Shown: positions 41,953 through 49,658 of the stretch, piece after piece
How positions within the stretch are numbered: the first letter of the stretch is position 1
Layout: each line of letters starts with the position of its first letter
Origin: JBJXHC01 sp046160825
GTDB taxonomy: Bacteria; Bacteroidota; Ignavibacteria; UBA10030; UBA6906
Assembly: GCA_046160825.1 (NCBI GenBank)
Contig: JBJXHC010000118.1
Span: forward strand, 1 to 64,000
Length of the DNA: 64,000 nucleotides
Reading direction: 5' to 3'
Translations under genes and position numbers: made by a program
The notes under the pieces: model-generated
Seen by the model: only the letters and a program-made list of their open reading frames with translations
Told to the model about the DNA's origin: nothing
The model's database searches: none

Positions 41953-44013
41953 ATGTCCCTCATTAAGACTTTTGCGGATCAATTAAGGGAGCGCGGCGTT
42001 CGCAAAACGTTGACCATTTATATGAGTTCGGCACTGACAGCCATCGGCATTGTCAGGCTCTTTTCGGAAGTATACGGGCTTTCACCTGCCATCTTTCCTG
42101 CCGTCGTCACATTTCTGACCTTTGGACTGGTGAGTGCATTTATTTTTGCTTGGCTTCACGGAAAAGAAGGAACACAAGGGTTCGGGAAAAAGGAGATAGC
42201 CGTCCACTGCACTTTGCTTGCTGTTGCGCTCGTTGTTTCCTTCCGCATTGGTGGCACGGCAAGGCCGGCATTCTCACCGGTTGATAATGGCGGAGTTCCC
42301 TCTGTCGCCATCCTCTATCTCAAGAACCTCGGATCAGAAGCGGACGAGCCATACTCTTACGGCATTACACAAGACCTCATCGTGGATATCGCCAAAGCAG
42401 GGCTCGTGCGCGTTGCGCCAATGAAGGACGTGTTGTCACTTCAACATAGCACAATGCCCATTGATAGTATCGCCCTTCGATTGCGTGTGCAATATGTTCT
42501 TGACGGAAGCATTAAGCGAGTCGGGGATTTGCTTCAATTGTCGGGACAGATAGTAGAAGCAGCGACCGGAGCAACGTTATGGGCCGACCGACTGCAAACA
42601 ACGTTGAGCAACGCCCCGGCACTTCAGGGACAACTTGCCCAGGCAATCATCAAGGCCCTCAACCTCGAACCTTCTGAAGTCGTTATGAAAGACATTACGA
42701 CCTCGCGAACCACGAATCCCGAAGCGTATGAATTCTATCTACGTGCAAAATATCTTTTTGAGAAAAAGAAGACGAAAGCCGATGTAGAGACCGCAAGAGG
42801 GATGTTTCAGAAAGCGATCGATTTGGATAGCGGGTTTGCATCAGCATACGCCGGAAAAGGGACAACATATACCTCCCAGGGCGAATATGATGAGGCCGAG
42901 CAAATCTACATGCGTGCATTACAGATTGCCCGACAATCGAATGACAAAAATGAGGAAGCTGCGGCTCTTTCACTCCTTGGTGTGGTTGAATGGTACCGGG
43001 GAAACCACTCAAAAGCTCTTGAATATTATTCGCAATCCTTAACAATTGCTTTAGAGATAGGCGACCGGGCAGGTGAAGGGAGAACACTGAATAATATCGC
43101 AGTGGTGTACTCCGCCCAGGGTAATTATGGCAAAGCACTGAACTATTACACAAACAGCCTCCAAAGAGCCCGGGAACTTGGCGACCGTCGTGCCGAGGGG
43201 AATGCACTCAGTAATATCGGTAATATTCATTACCTGCAGGGCGACTACAGTAGAGCAATGGACGATTATACTCAAACCCTGAAAATGTTTCAAGAACTGG
43301 GTGACCGCCGGGGAGAAGGAATGACGCTCAATAGTCTCGGCAGTATATACAGGAGTCACGGCGATTATGAAAGAGCACTGGAGTATTACACCAAGAGTCT
43401 CAGAGTAAAGCAAGATCTTGGGGACCCCCGGGGAGAGGCATTTACACTAAACGACCTCGGCACTGTCTACGACGCACAAGGCAATTATGGCAAGGCACTG
43501 GAGTATTACATGCAGAGCCTTGGAATAGCTCAAGACCTTGGCGACCAGGACGGCCAAGGTTATGCTTTGTGGGGTATCGGGGTAGTGCACCACAAACAAG
43601 CCGGTTTTGGTAAAGCTATAGAGTTTTTGAAGAAGGCGGATACTCTCTTTGCTCACATAGACGAAAAACCAGGAAGAATTTCCACACTCTCGTGGCTTGC
43701 TCTTACGGAAGCCAAAAATAAAAACCCGAAGAACGCACAAGCATATGTGGACTCAATTGAACTACTTCTTACCGCAGTACCCACACCAGAAGATTACATA
43801 TGGATTAGCCGGAATCTCCACGAGGTGACCTCGCTCTTTGGCAATCAGGAAACAGCGTCGAAGTATCTTGAACAGGCATACAAGGAACTCATGCTGCGAG
43901 CCGAACGAATTAGCGATGAGGGTATGCGCCGGAGCTATCTCGCGAACGTGAAATTGAATCGAGAAGTTGTAGCCGAGTGGCAAAATCAGAAATTTATTAC
44001 AGAGAAAAAATGA
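41953..44013 (+). CDS. Membrane protein with TolB/FlgO-like domain and TPRs
   Basis: Product of 686 residues. N-terminal hydrophobic segments (about 20-60 and 77-95), then a TolB/FlgO-like domain (about 115-240: SVAILYLKNLGSEADEPYSY, VQYVLDGSIKRVGDLLQL), then a long TPR array (about 250-640) with near-identical 40-residue units such as LSNIGNIHYLQGDYSRAMDD and LGDRRGEG, the pattern of GPSM/LGN-like TPRs. It resembles the extracytoplasmic half of kinases 3, 8 and 12 without the kinase domain. Its TGA overlaps the ATG of kinase 8 (ATGA), so the two are translationally coupled and may be partners. Confidence 0.85.
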   Translation: MSLIKTFADQLRERGVRKTLTIYMSSALTAIGIVRLFSEVYGLSPAIFPAVVTFLTFGLVSAFIFAWLHGKEGTQGFGKKEIAVHCTLLAVALVVSFRIGGTARPAFSPVDNGGVPSVAILYLKNLGSEADEPYSYGITQDLIVDIAKAGLVRVAPMKDVLSLQHSTMPIDSIALRLRVQYVLDGSIKRVGDLLQLSGQIVEAATGATLWADRLQTTLSNAPALQGQLAQAIIKALNLEPSEVVMKDITTSRTTNPEAYEFYLRAKYLFEKKKTKADVETARGMFQKAIDLDSGFASAYAGKGTTYTSQGEYDEAEQIYMRALQIARQSNDKNEEAAALSLLGVVEWYRGNHSKALEYYSQSLTIALEIGDRAGEGRTLNNIAVVYSAQGNYGKALNYYTNSLQRARELGDRRAEGNALSNIGNIHYLQGDYSRAMDDYTQTLKMFQELGDRRGEGMTLNSLGSIYRSHGDYERALEYYTKSLRVKQDLGDPRGEAFTLNDLGTVYDAQGNYGKALEYYMQSLGIAQDLGDQDGQGYALWGIGVVHHKQAGFGKAIEFLKKADTLFAHIDEKPGRISTLSWLALTEAKNKNPKNAQAYVDSIELLLTAVPTPEDYIWISRNLHEVTSLFGNQETASKYLEQAYKELMLRAERISDEGMRRSYLANVKLNREVVAEWQNQKFITEKK

Positions 44014-46364
44014 TCGGACAGACAATCTCGCATTACAAGATTCTTGAGAAATTGGGTGAAGGTGGAATGGGCGTTGTCTATAAGGCCCAGGATACCAAAC
44101 TCGACCGCCTCGTCGCGCTGAAGTTCCTGCCACATCATCTTACCTCAAGCGAAGCGGAACAGTCACGCTTGTTGCAGGAAGCCAAGGCAGCCGCGGCCTT
44201 GAACCATCCCAACGCCTGTTCTGTCATTGACATTCAGGAAGCCAACGGGGAACAATTCATCGTGATGGAGTATGTTGATGGTGTTACGCTTCGCCAGAAA
44301 TCACCTGTGGCAAAGGTGAACGATGCGATCGCGTACGCCATACAAATTGGCGAAGCATTGCACGAAGCGCACTCGAAGGGAATTGTTCATCGGGACATCA
44401 AGTGCGAGAACATTATGGTCAACAGCCGGAACCAGATCAAGGTGATGGATTTCGGATTGGCGAAATTGAAGGGCTCGCTCAAACTCACAAAGGCCTCCTC
44501 CACTGTTGGTACTCTCGCCTATATGGCTCCGGAGCAAATCCAGGGCGGCGAAGTCGATGGCCGCTCGGATATTTTCTCGTTCGGCGTTGTGCTCTTCGAA
44601 ATGCTGACGGGCAAAACGCCGTTTCGCGGTGAGCATGATGCAGCGATAATGTACTCCATACTCAACGAAGAGCCGGAACCTCTCACAAAGTATCAGCCCG
44701 ATGCATCTTCCGACCTCCTCCATATTATCAACCGCGCATTGGAGAAGGACCCGGCAGACCGGTATCAGCGCGCCGACGATATGGTGAACGAGCTTCGCCG
44801 GTTGCAGAAGACCTCCTCCCGCGTTGTCAGACCTGAACAGATGACACAGTCAAGAACTACTCAGACGACGAGCTTTCCGGTTGCGTCGCCAAGGAAATCC
44901 AACGCGAAGCTCTGGATTGCGGCAGCGGCTATTGTGCTTCTCACTGGAACTTCCTGGTTTCTGTTCTTCAACAAGCCAGAACAGAAAATAACCTCAATGG
45001 CTGTACTTCCGTTTGTCAACGCAGGGTCTGATCAGTCGGCGGAATACCTCAGTGATGGTTTCACGGAGTCGTTGATCAACAGTTTGTCAAAACTTCCCGG
45101 TGTAAAGATGATGTCCCGCAACTCCGTCTTCCGCTACAAGGGAAAGGACATCGACCCGCAAGTGGTTGGCAAAGAGCTCAGCGTCGACGCTGTATTGTTG
45201 GGAAGAATCACGCAAAATGCAGGCGCGTTGATTGTGAGTGTTGAACTGGTGAACACTTCCGACAACAGTCATATGTGGGGCGAGCAGTATGAACGAAAGG
45301 CCTCGGGCATTATTACCCTTCAGAACGAGATATCGCGTGAACTGTCAAAGCAATTGAGCGTTACACTGACAGGTGAGCAAGAAAATCAGATCACAAAGAA
45401 TGCGACAGAAAACACAGAAGCATATCACCTATACCTCAAAGGCCGTTACTATTGGGCTAAGAGAACAGCGGAAAACCTGAGCAAGGCAGTCGCGTACTTC
45501 AACGAGTCGATCCAGTCAGACCCGGGTTACGCTCTCGCGTATTCGGGGCTGGCCGATGCATACATTATCCTTGGAGTCTTCGGCGAGCAATCACCTGCGG
45601 AGGCGTTCCCGCGGGCGAAAGCCGCTGCAAGCAAAGCGCTTGAGATTGATCCATCTCTGGCTGAGGCATATGCTTCTCTCGGTGACATCAGTATCCACTA
45701 TGATTGGGACTGGATTGCAGCAGGGCGAAACTTGAGTAAGGCAATTGAGCTCGATTCACGCTACGCGACGGCACATCATTGGAATTCAGAGTACCTGACA
45801 ATCATTGGACGCCACGATGAGGCAATCGCCGAAACCAGGAAAGCCGCGGAACTCGACCCGCTCTCCCTCATCATTAATACTTTTGTCGGATGGAATTACT
45901 ACTGTGCACGAAAAAATGATTCTGCCGTTGTTGCTCTTAATAAGGCCCTTGAGATTGACCGGGAATTTTCATGGGCTCATCTGTATCTGGGCTGGAGCTA
46001 TCTTCAAATGCAAAAGCTTGACGAAGCTATCAATCATCTCCTGCTGGCAACCCAATCATATGAGAACCCGCAGACGCTGGCCTCACTTGGACGAGCTTAT
46101 GCAATGGCAGGGCGGACCCGGAACGCCACTAACATTCTCGACACATTGACCAATTTGTCAAAGAAGCGTTTCGTTTCGGCTTACAACTTTTCTCTCGTGA
46201 CTCTTGGTCTTGGACAAAAGGACAAAACATTTGAGTGGCTTCTAAAGGCCTACCAAGAACGGGCGAGCTGGCTATTCATGATCAAAATTGACCCGAGTTG
46301 GGATTCACTGCGTGATGACCCGAGATTCAGTGCTCTCCTCAAGAAAATGGATTTAGAAGAATGA
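44010..46364 (+). CDS. Ser/Thr protein kinase with TolB/FlgO-like domain and TPRs (kinase 8)
   Basis: Product of 784 residues from ATG 44010; an in-frame ATG at 43977 lies inside the previous gene and adds residues not seen in paralogues. Kinase domain about 8-275 (LGEGGMGVVY, HRDIKCENIM, DFGLAKL, AYMAPEQ), transmembrane helix about 300-318 (WIAAAAIVLLTGTSWFLFF), TolB/FlgO-like domain from about 330 (SMAVLPFVNAGSDQSAEYLS), then TPRs. The loop after TLR is short (QKSPVAK) and lacks a palindrome, giving the uninterrupted form for comparison. ATGA overlaps tie it to the upstream TPR gene and to leader 8. Confidence 0.92.
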   Translation: MIGQTISHYKILEKLGEGGMGVVYKAQDTKLDRLVALKFLPHHLTSSEAEQSRLLQEAKAAAALNHPNACSVIDIQEANGEQFIVMEYVDGVTLRQKSPVAKVNDAIAYAIQIGEALHEAHSKGIVHRDIKCENIMVNSRNQIKVMDFGLAKLKGSLKLTKASSTVGTLAYMAPEQIQGGEVDGRSDIFSFGVVLFEMLTGKTPFRGEHDAAIMYSILNEEPEPLTKYQPDASSDLLHIINRALEKDPADRYQRADDMVNELRRLQKTSSRVVRPEQMTQSRTTQTTSFPVASPRKSNAKLWIAAAAIVLLTGTSWFLFFNKPEQKITSMAVLPFVNAGSDQSAEYLSDGFTESLINSLSKLPGVKMMSRNSVFRYKGKDIDPQVVGKELSVDAVLLGRITQNAGALIVSVELVNTSDNSHMWGEQYERKASGIITLQNEISRELSKQLSVTLTGEQENQITKNATENTEAYHLYLKGRYYWAKRTAENLSKAVAYFNESIQSDPGYALAYSGLADAYIILGVFGEQSPAEAFPRAKAAASKALEIDPSLAEAYASLGDISIHYDWDWIAAGRNLSKAIELDSRYATAHHWNSEYLTIIGRHDEAIAETRKAAELDPLSLIINTFVGWNYYCARKNDSAVVALNKALEIDREFSWAHLYLGWSYLQMQKLDEAINHLLLATQSYENPQTLASLGRAYAMAGRTRNATNILDTLTNLSKKRFVSAYNFSLVTLGLGQKDKTFEWLLKAYQERASWLFMIKIDPSWDSLRDDPRFSALLKKMDLEE

Positions 46365-46531
46365 TCGGTCAAACAATCTCACACTATAACATTCTCGAGA
46401 AGCTTGGAGAAGGCGGACCGACTGCGCTCCGGAAGCAGGAGCTTTGTCGGTCGGAGCCTGTCTCTGCCTACGCTGCCGCTACGGCAGGCAGGCTCCGTAG
46501 CCCAATTTCAATACCCAAGGTGATTCCATGA
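46361..46531 (+). CDS. Leader ORF 8: kinase-start copy fused to a second hairpin type, coupled to kinase 9
   Basis: 56 codons. Codons 1-19 read MIGQTISHYNILEKLGEGG, then PTALRKQELCRSEPVSAYAA and a tail ending SPISIPKVIP. Hairpin one: CCGAC (46418-46422) with GTCGG (46446-46450) and GCTCC (46426-46430) with GGAGC (46438-46442). Hairpin two: GGAGCCTG (46453-46460) with CAGGCTCC (46489-46496). AAGGTGA before the end is the kinase ribosome site. Its start overlaps the kinase 8 stop and its stop overlaps the kinase 9 ATG, both as ATGA. Confidence 0.6.
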   Translation: MIGQTISHYNILEKLGEGGPTALRKQELCRSEPVSAYAAATAGRLRSPISIPKVIP

Positions 46532-49452
46532 TAGGGTCAACAGTATCTCACTACAGAATCCTGGAGAAATTGGGCGAAGGAGGAATGGGCATCGTCTACA
46601 AAGCCCACGACTTGAACCTGGATCGTGATGTTGCCATCAAGTTCCTGCCGCGGCATGTTGCGGCCAGTGCCGTTGATCGGGAGAGATTTACCATCGAGGC
46701 CAGAGCCGCGGCAGCATTGAATCATCCACATATCGCCACGGTGTATTCCATAGAACAAGATGATGACGAAGCGTTCTTTGTTATGGAGTACATTGAAGGA
46801 CAGGAACTGAAGGATCGTATCCGATCTTCCCTCCTGTCGATAGACGAGGTAATCGAGTTCGCCCGCCAGATTGCTGAGGGTTTGCAGGCCGCTCACCGAA
46901 AAGGCATCGTACATCGTGACATCAAGAGCAGCAACATCATGCTCACCGGCGATGGCAGCGTCAAGATCATGGATTTCGGATTGGCAAAGGTGCGTGGCGG
47001 TTCACAGGTGACGAAGGCAGGCAGCACCGTTGGCACGGTGGCATACATGTCACCGGAACAGGCGCGTGGCGAAGATGTGGACCATCGGAGCGACCTCTGG
47101 TCCTTCGGTATTGTGATATATGAAATGCTCTCCGGACAAATGCCATACGCAACGGAATACGAACACGCAATCATCTATTCGATTCTGAATGAAACACCAA
47201 AGCCCATAGCAACCCTGCGTCCCGATACACCCGACTCGCTCTCGAAGATTGTTCACCGGGCGCTCACGGCAGACCTCTCTCAACGCTACCAATCTGCCGA
47301 TGAAATCCTTGCGGACTTGAAGCTCATCAAGACGGGCCCCTCCCCTGTCCAGTCTCTTCCTTCCCTTCGGGAGAAAATCAGGCGGCCTGCTTTCTGGATT
47401 CCTTCCCTGATCGCCTTGTTGACACTGTCCGGTTTACTTGTGTGGTGGTTCAAACACAACGAGAACGTTCGGTGGGTACAGGATGTTGCTTTGCCGGAAA
47501 TCGAACGGGTTGTTCAAGATGGCACGGGATCAGAAGGACTGAGCGCGTGGACTGCGTTTGACCTTGCCTCACAAGTCGAACAGCATATTCCGGATGATCC
47601 GCTCCTCGTTCGGCTACGTCCGCGGTTCTCGCGTACGGTACGGCTCTACTCCATTCCGACAGAGGCAAAGGTCTACGCCAAACCATATTCTCAACCTGAT
47701 GCGGAGTGGCGGTACATCGGTCAGACTCCAATAGACAGCATGCGGTTCCCTCTTGGGTTCTCCAGGGTGAAGCTCGAAAAGGACGGATATCAACCTGCTT
47801 CCGATCTTATCTGGAACTCGGCGAATTTCAGTGATACGTTGCTCTATGAACTAACAAAAGCCGATGCGCTACCCGAAGACATGGAAGCTATCCCTGCCTA
47901 TGCAAGCTGGTACCAGATTGCAGCAGCGCCGGCTGCATTGCACATGCCCGGATTGGAGAATTTCGAACCCGTGGATGTTGGCAGCTTTCTGATGGATCGC
48001 CATGAAGTAACCAACAAAGCATACAAGAAATTCATCAACGATGGCGGGTACAGAAAGCAGGGGTATTGGAAGTATCCGATCGTGAAGGATCGCCGTGAAC
48101 TTCCTTGGGAAGAGGCGATCAAGTTGTTTACCGACAAGACAGGCCAGCCAGGCCCGTCAACATGGGAAGTCGGCGACTATCCTGCAGGCAAGGATGAATA
48201 TCCCGTCAGCGGTGTAAGCTGGTATGAAGCTGCGGCCTATGCAGAGTTTGCCGGCAAGTCGCTTCCGACAATCTATCACTGGGATCGAGTCGCTTTCACT
48301 TGGGCAAGTCCGGTGATTGTTCCAATGAGTAATCTCCGAAGTGACGGCCCCAAACCTGTTGGCAGTTCACAGGGCTTGAACCGTTTCGGAATCTCCGACC
48401 TTGGCGGCAATGCGCGTGAGTGGTGCTTCAATGAAACTAATCGTGGAAGCCGCTTCATTCTTGGTGGAGGTTGGAACGATCCCGCCTACGCATTCAATGA
48501 CGCGTACGCCCAGTCGCCGCTTGATCGCACAGAGACAAATGGCTTTCGGTGCATCAAGTATGGCACCACCGGAGCGTCAAGGGCAAGCCTCGAACAATCC
48601 ATCGTCCTCCCCTTCCGGGATTTCCTGCGTGAGCCCAGGGTGTCTGATGAGACATTCGCAGTATACGCCAATCAGTATTCCTACGACAAGTCTCCCTTGA
48701 ATGCCAAAGTTGAATCCGTCAAAGAGGAAGCAGATTGGATCAAAGAACGAATAACGTTTGATGCCGCCTATGGCGAAGAACGCATGGTGGCGTACCTGTT
48801 TCTCCCAAAGAAGGGAAAGGCACCGTATCAGACAGTTGTCTACTTCCCTGGTTCCGGAGCAATTCACACCCGGTCAAGCGAATCCCTGGAAATCGGACGG
48901 GTGGACTATCTTCTAAAAAGTGGACGGGCAGTAATGTATCCGATCTACAAAAGCACATACGAGCGGGGAGATGATTTGCATTCGGATTATCCCGCGGAAA
49001 CAAATTTCTGGAAGGATCATGTGATCATGTGGGCGAAAGACTGCAGTCGCTCTATTGATTATCTGGAAACAAGAACGGAAATTGATAAGAACAAGATTGC
49101 GTACTATGGCGTCAGTTGGGGTGGCGCCATGGGTGGAATAATTCCAGCCGTCGAGAAACGCATCAAGGTGAACGTGTTGTTGGTAGCCGGACTTCTCTTC
49201 CAGAGATCATTACCGGAGGCCGAGCCGATTCATTTTCTTCCAAGAATAACATCTCCGGTCTTGATGCTCAACGGGAAATATGATTTCTTCTTTCCGTACG
49301 AGACTTCACAACGCCCTTTCTTCGAACTTATCGGAACAAAGAAAGAGGACAAAAAGATCATCGCTTACGAAGGAGGGCACTCGGTCCCGCGGACGCAATT
49401 GGTCAAAGAGACGCTGGGCTGGCTTGATCGGTATTTCGGGGTAACTGAATGA
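46528..49452 (+). CDS. Ser/Thr kinase fused to FGE-sulfatase-like and alpha/beta-hydrolase domains (kinase 9)
   Basis: Product of 974 residues with a unique layout here: kinase domain about 8-275 (Lys38, HRDIKSSNIM, DFGLAKV, AYMSPEQ), transmembrane helix about 290-310 (IPSLIALLTLSGLLVWWF), PEGA-like segment about 365-435, formylglycine-generating-enzyme/sulfatase-modifying domain about 480-670 (SFLMDRHEVTNKAYKKFIND, YPVSGVSWYEAAAYAEFAGK, GFRCIK), and an alpha/beta hydrolase about 700-974 with nucleophile motif YGVSWGGAMG, acid in LNGKYDFFFP and His in EGGHSVPR. The visible triad suggests an active extracytoplasmic hydrolase. Substrates are unknown. Confidence 0.9.
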   Translation: MIGSTVSHYRILEKLGEGGMGIVYKAHDLNLDRDVAIKFLPRHVAASAVDRERFTIEARAAAALNHPHIATVYSIEQDDDEAFFVMEYIEGQELKDRIRSSLLSIDEVIEFARQIAEGLQAAHRKGIVHRDIKSSNIMLTGDGSVKIMDFGLAKVRGGSQVTKAGSTVGTVAYMSPEQARGEDVDHRSDLWSFGIVIYEMLSGQMPYATEYEHAIIYSILNETPKPIATLRPDTPDSLSKIVHRALTADLSQRYQSADEILADLKLIKTGPSPVQSLPSLREKIRRPAFWIPSLIALLTLSGLLVWWFKHNENVRWVQDVALPEIERVVQDGTGSEGLSAWTAFDLASQVEQHIPDDPLLVRLRPRFSRTVRLYSIPTEAKVYAKPYSQPDAEWRYIGQTPIDSMRFPLGFSRVKLEKDGYQPASDLIWNSANFSDTLLYELTKADALPEDMEAIPAYASWYQIAAAPAALHMPGLENFEPVDVGSFLMDRHEVTNKAYKKFINDGGYRKQGYWKYPIVKDRRELPWEEAIKLFTDKTGQPGPSTWEVGDYPAGKDEYPVSGVSWYEAAAYAEFAGKSLPTIYHWDRVAFTWASPVIVPMSNLRSDGPKPVGSSQGLNRFGISDLGGNAREWCFNETNRGSRFILGGGWNDPAYAFNDAYAQSPLDRTETNGFRCIKYGTTGASRASLEQSIVLPFRDFLREPRVSDETFAVYANQYSYDKSPLNAKVESVKEEADWIKERITFDAAYGEERMVAYLFLPKKGKAPYQTVVYFPGSGAIHTRSSESLEIGRVDYLLKSGRAVMYPIYKSTYERGDDLHSDYPAETNFWKDHVIMWAKDCSRSIDYLETRTEIDKNKIAYYGVSWGGAMGGIIPAVEKRIKVNVLLVAGLLFQRSLPEAEPIHFLPRITSPVLMLNGKYDFFFPYETSQRPFFELIGTKKEDKKIIAYEGGHSVPRTQLVKETLGWLDRYFGVTE

Positions 49453-49517
49453 TGAATACAAATTGACAATAACTCGAATGATGTTCGTAGCAGTTCTTTA
49501 ACACTGGAAAGAAAAAC

Positions 49518-49658
49518 ATGATTGGTGATACTATTTCCCACTACAAAATCCTGGAAAAGCTCGGCGAAGGCGGACCGCCTACGCTCCGGAAACTGGAGCT
49601 TCGTCGGTCGGGGCCTGTCTTCCGTAGCCCAATTTCAATATCCAAGGTGATTCCATGA
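49518..49658 (+). CDS. Leader ORF 9: kinase-start copy, coupled to kinase 10
   Basis: 46 codons: MIGDTISHYKILEKLGEGG, then PPTLRKLELRRSGPVFRSPI and SISKVIP. It is a sister of leader 8 but lacks its second hairpin, being exactly 30 nt shorter at that point. It keeps the GCTCC/GGAGC hairpin and the AAGGTGA ribosome site, and its TGA overlaps the kinase 10 ATG at 49655. Preceded by 65 nt of gap after kinase 9. Confidence 0.6.
   Translation: MIGDTISHYKILEKLGEGGPPTLRKLELRRSGPVFRSPISISKVIP

Noticed and set aside
43817..43832. GAGGTGACCTCG in the TPR gene as another GGCGAGG palindrome
   Set aside because: It is a short palindrome within an uninterrupted protein repeat region (LHEVTSLF) with no sign of inserted sequence.
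49465..49495. Sigma70-like promoter (TTGACA) upstream of leader 9
   Set aside because: A TTGACA occurs by itself, but I see no well-spaced -10 match and FCB-group promoters usually differ; not supportable.
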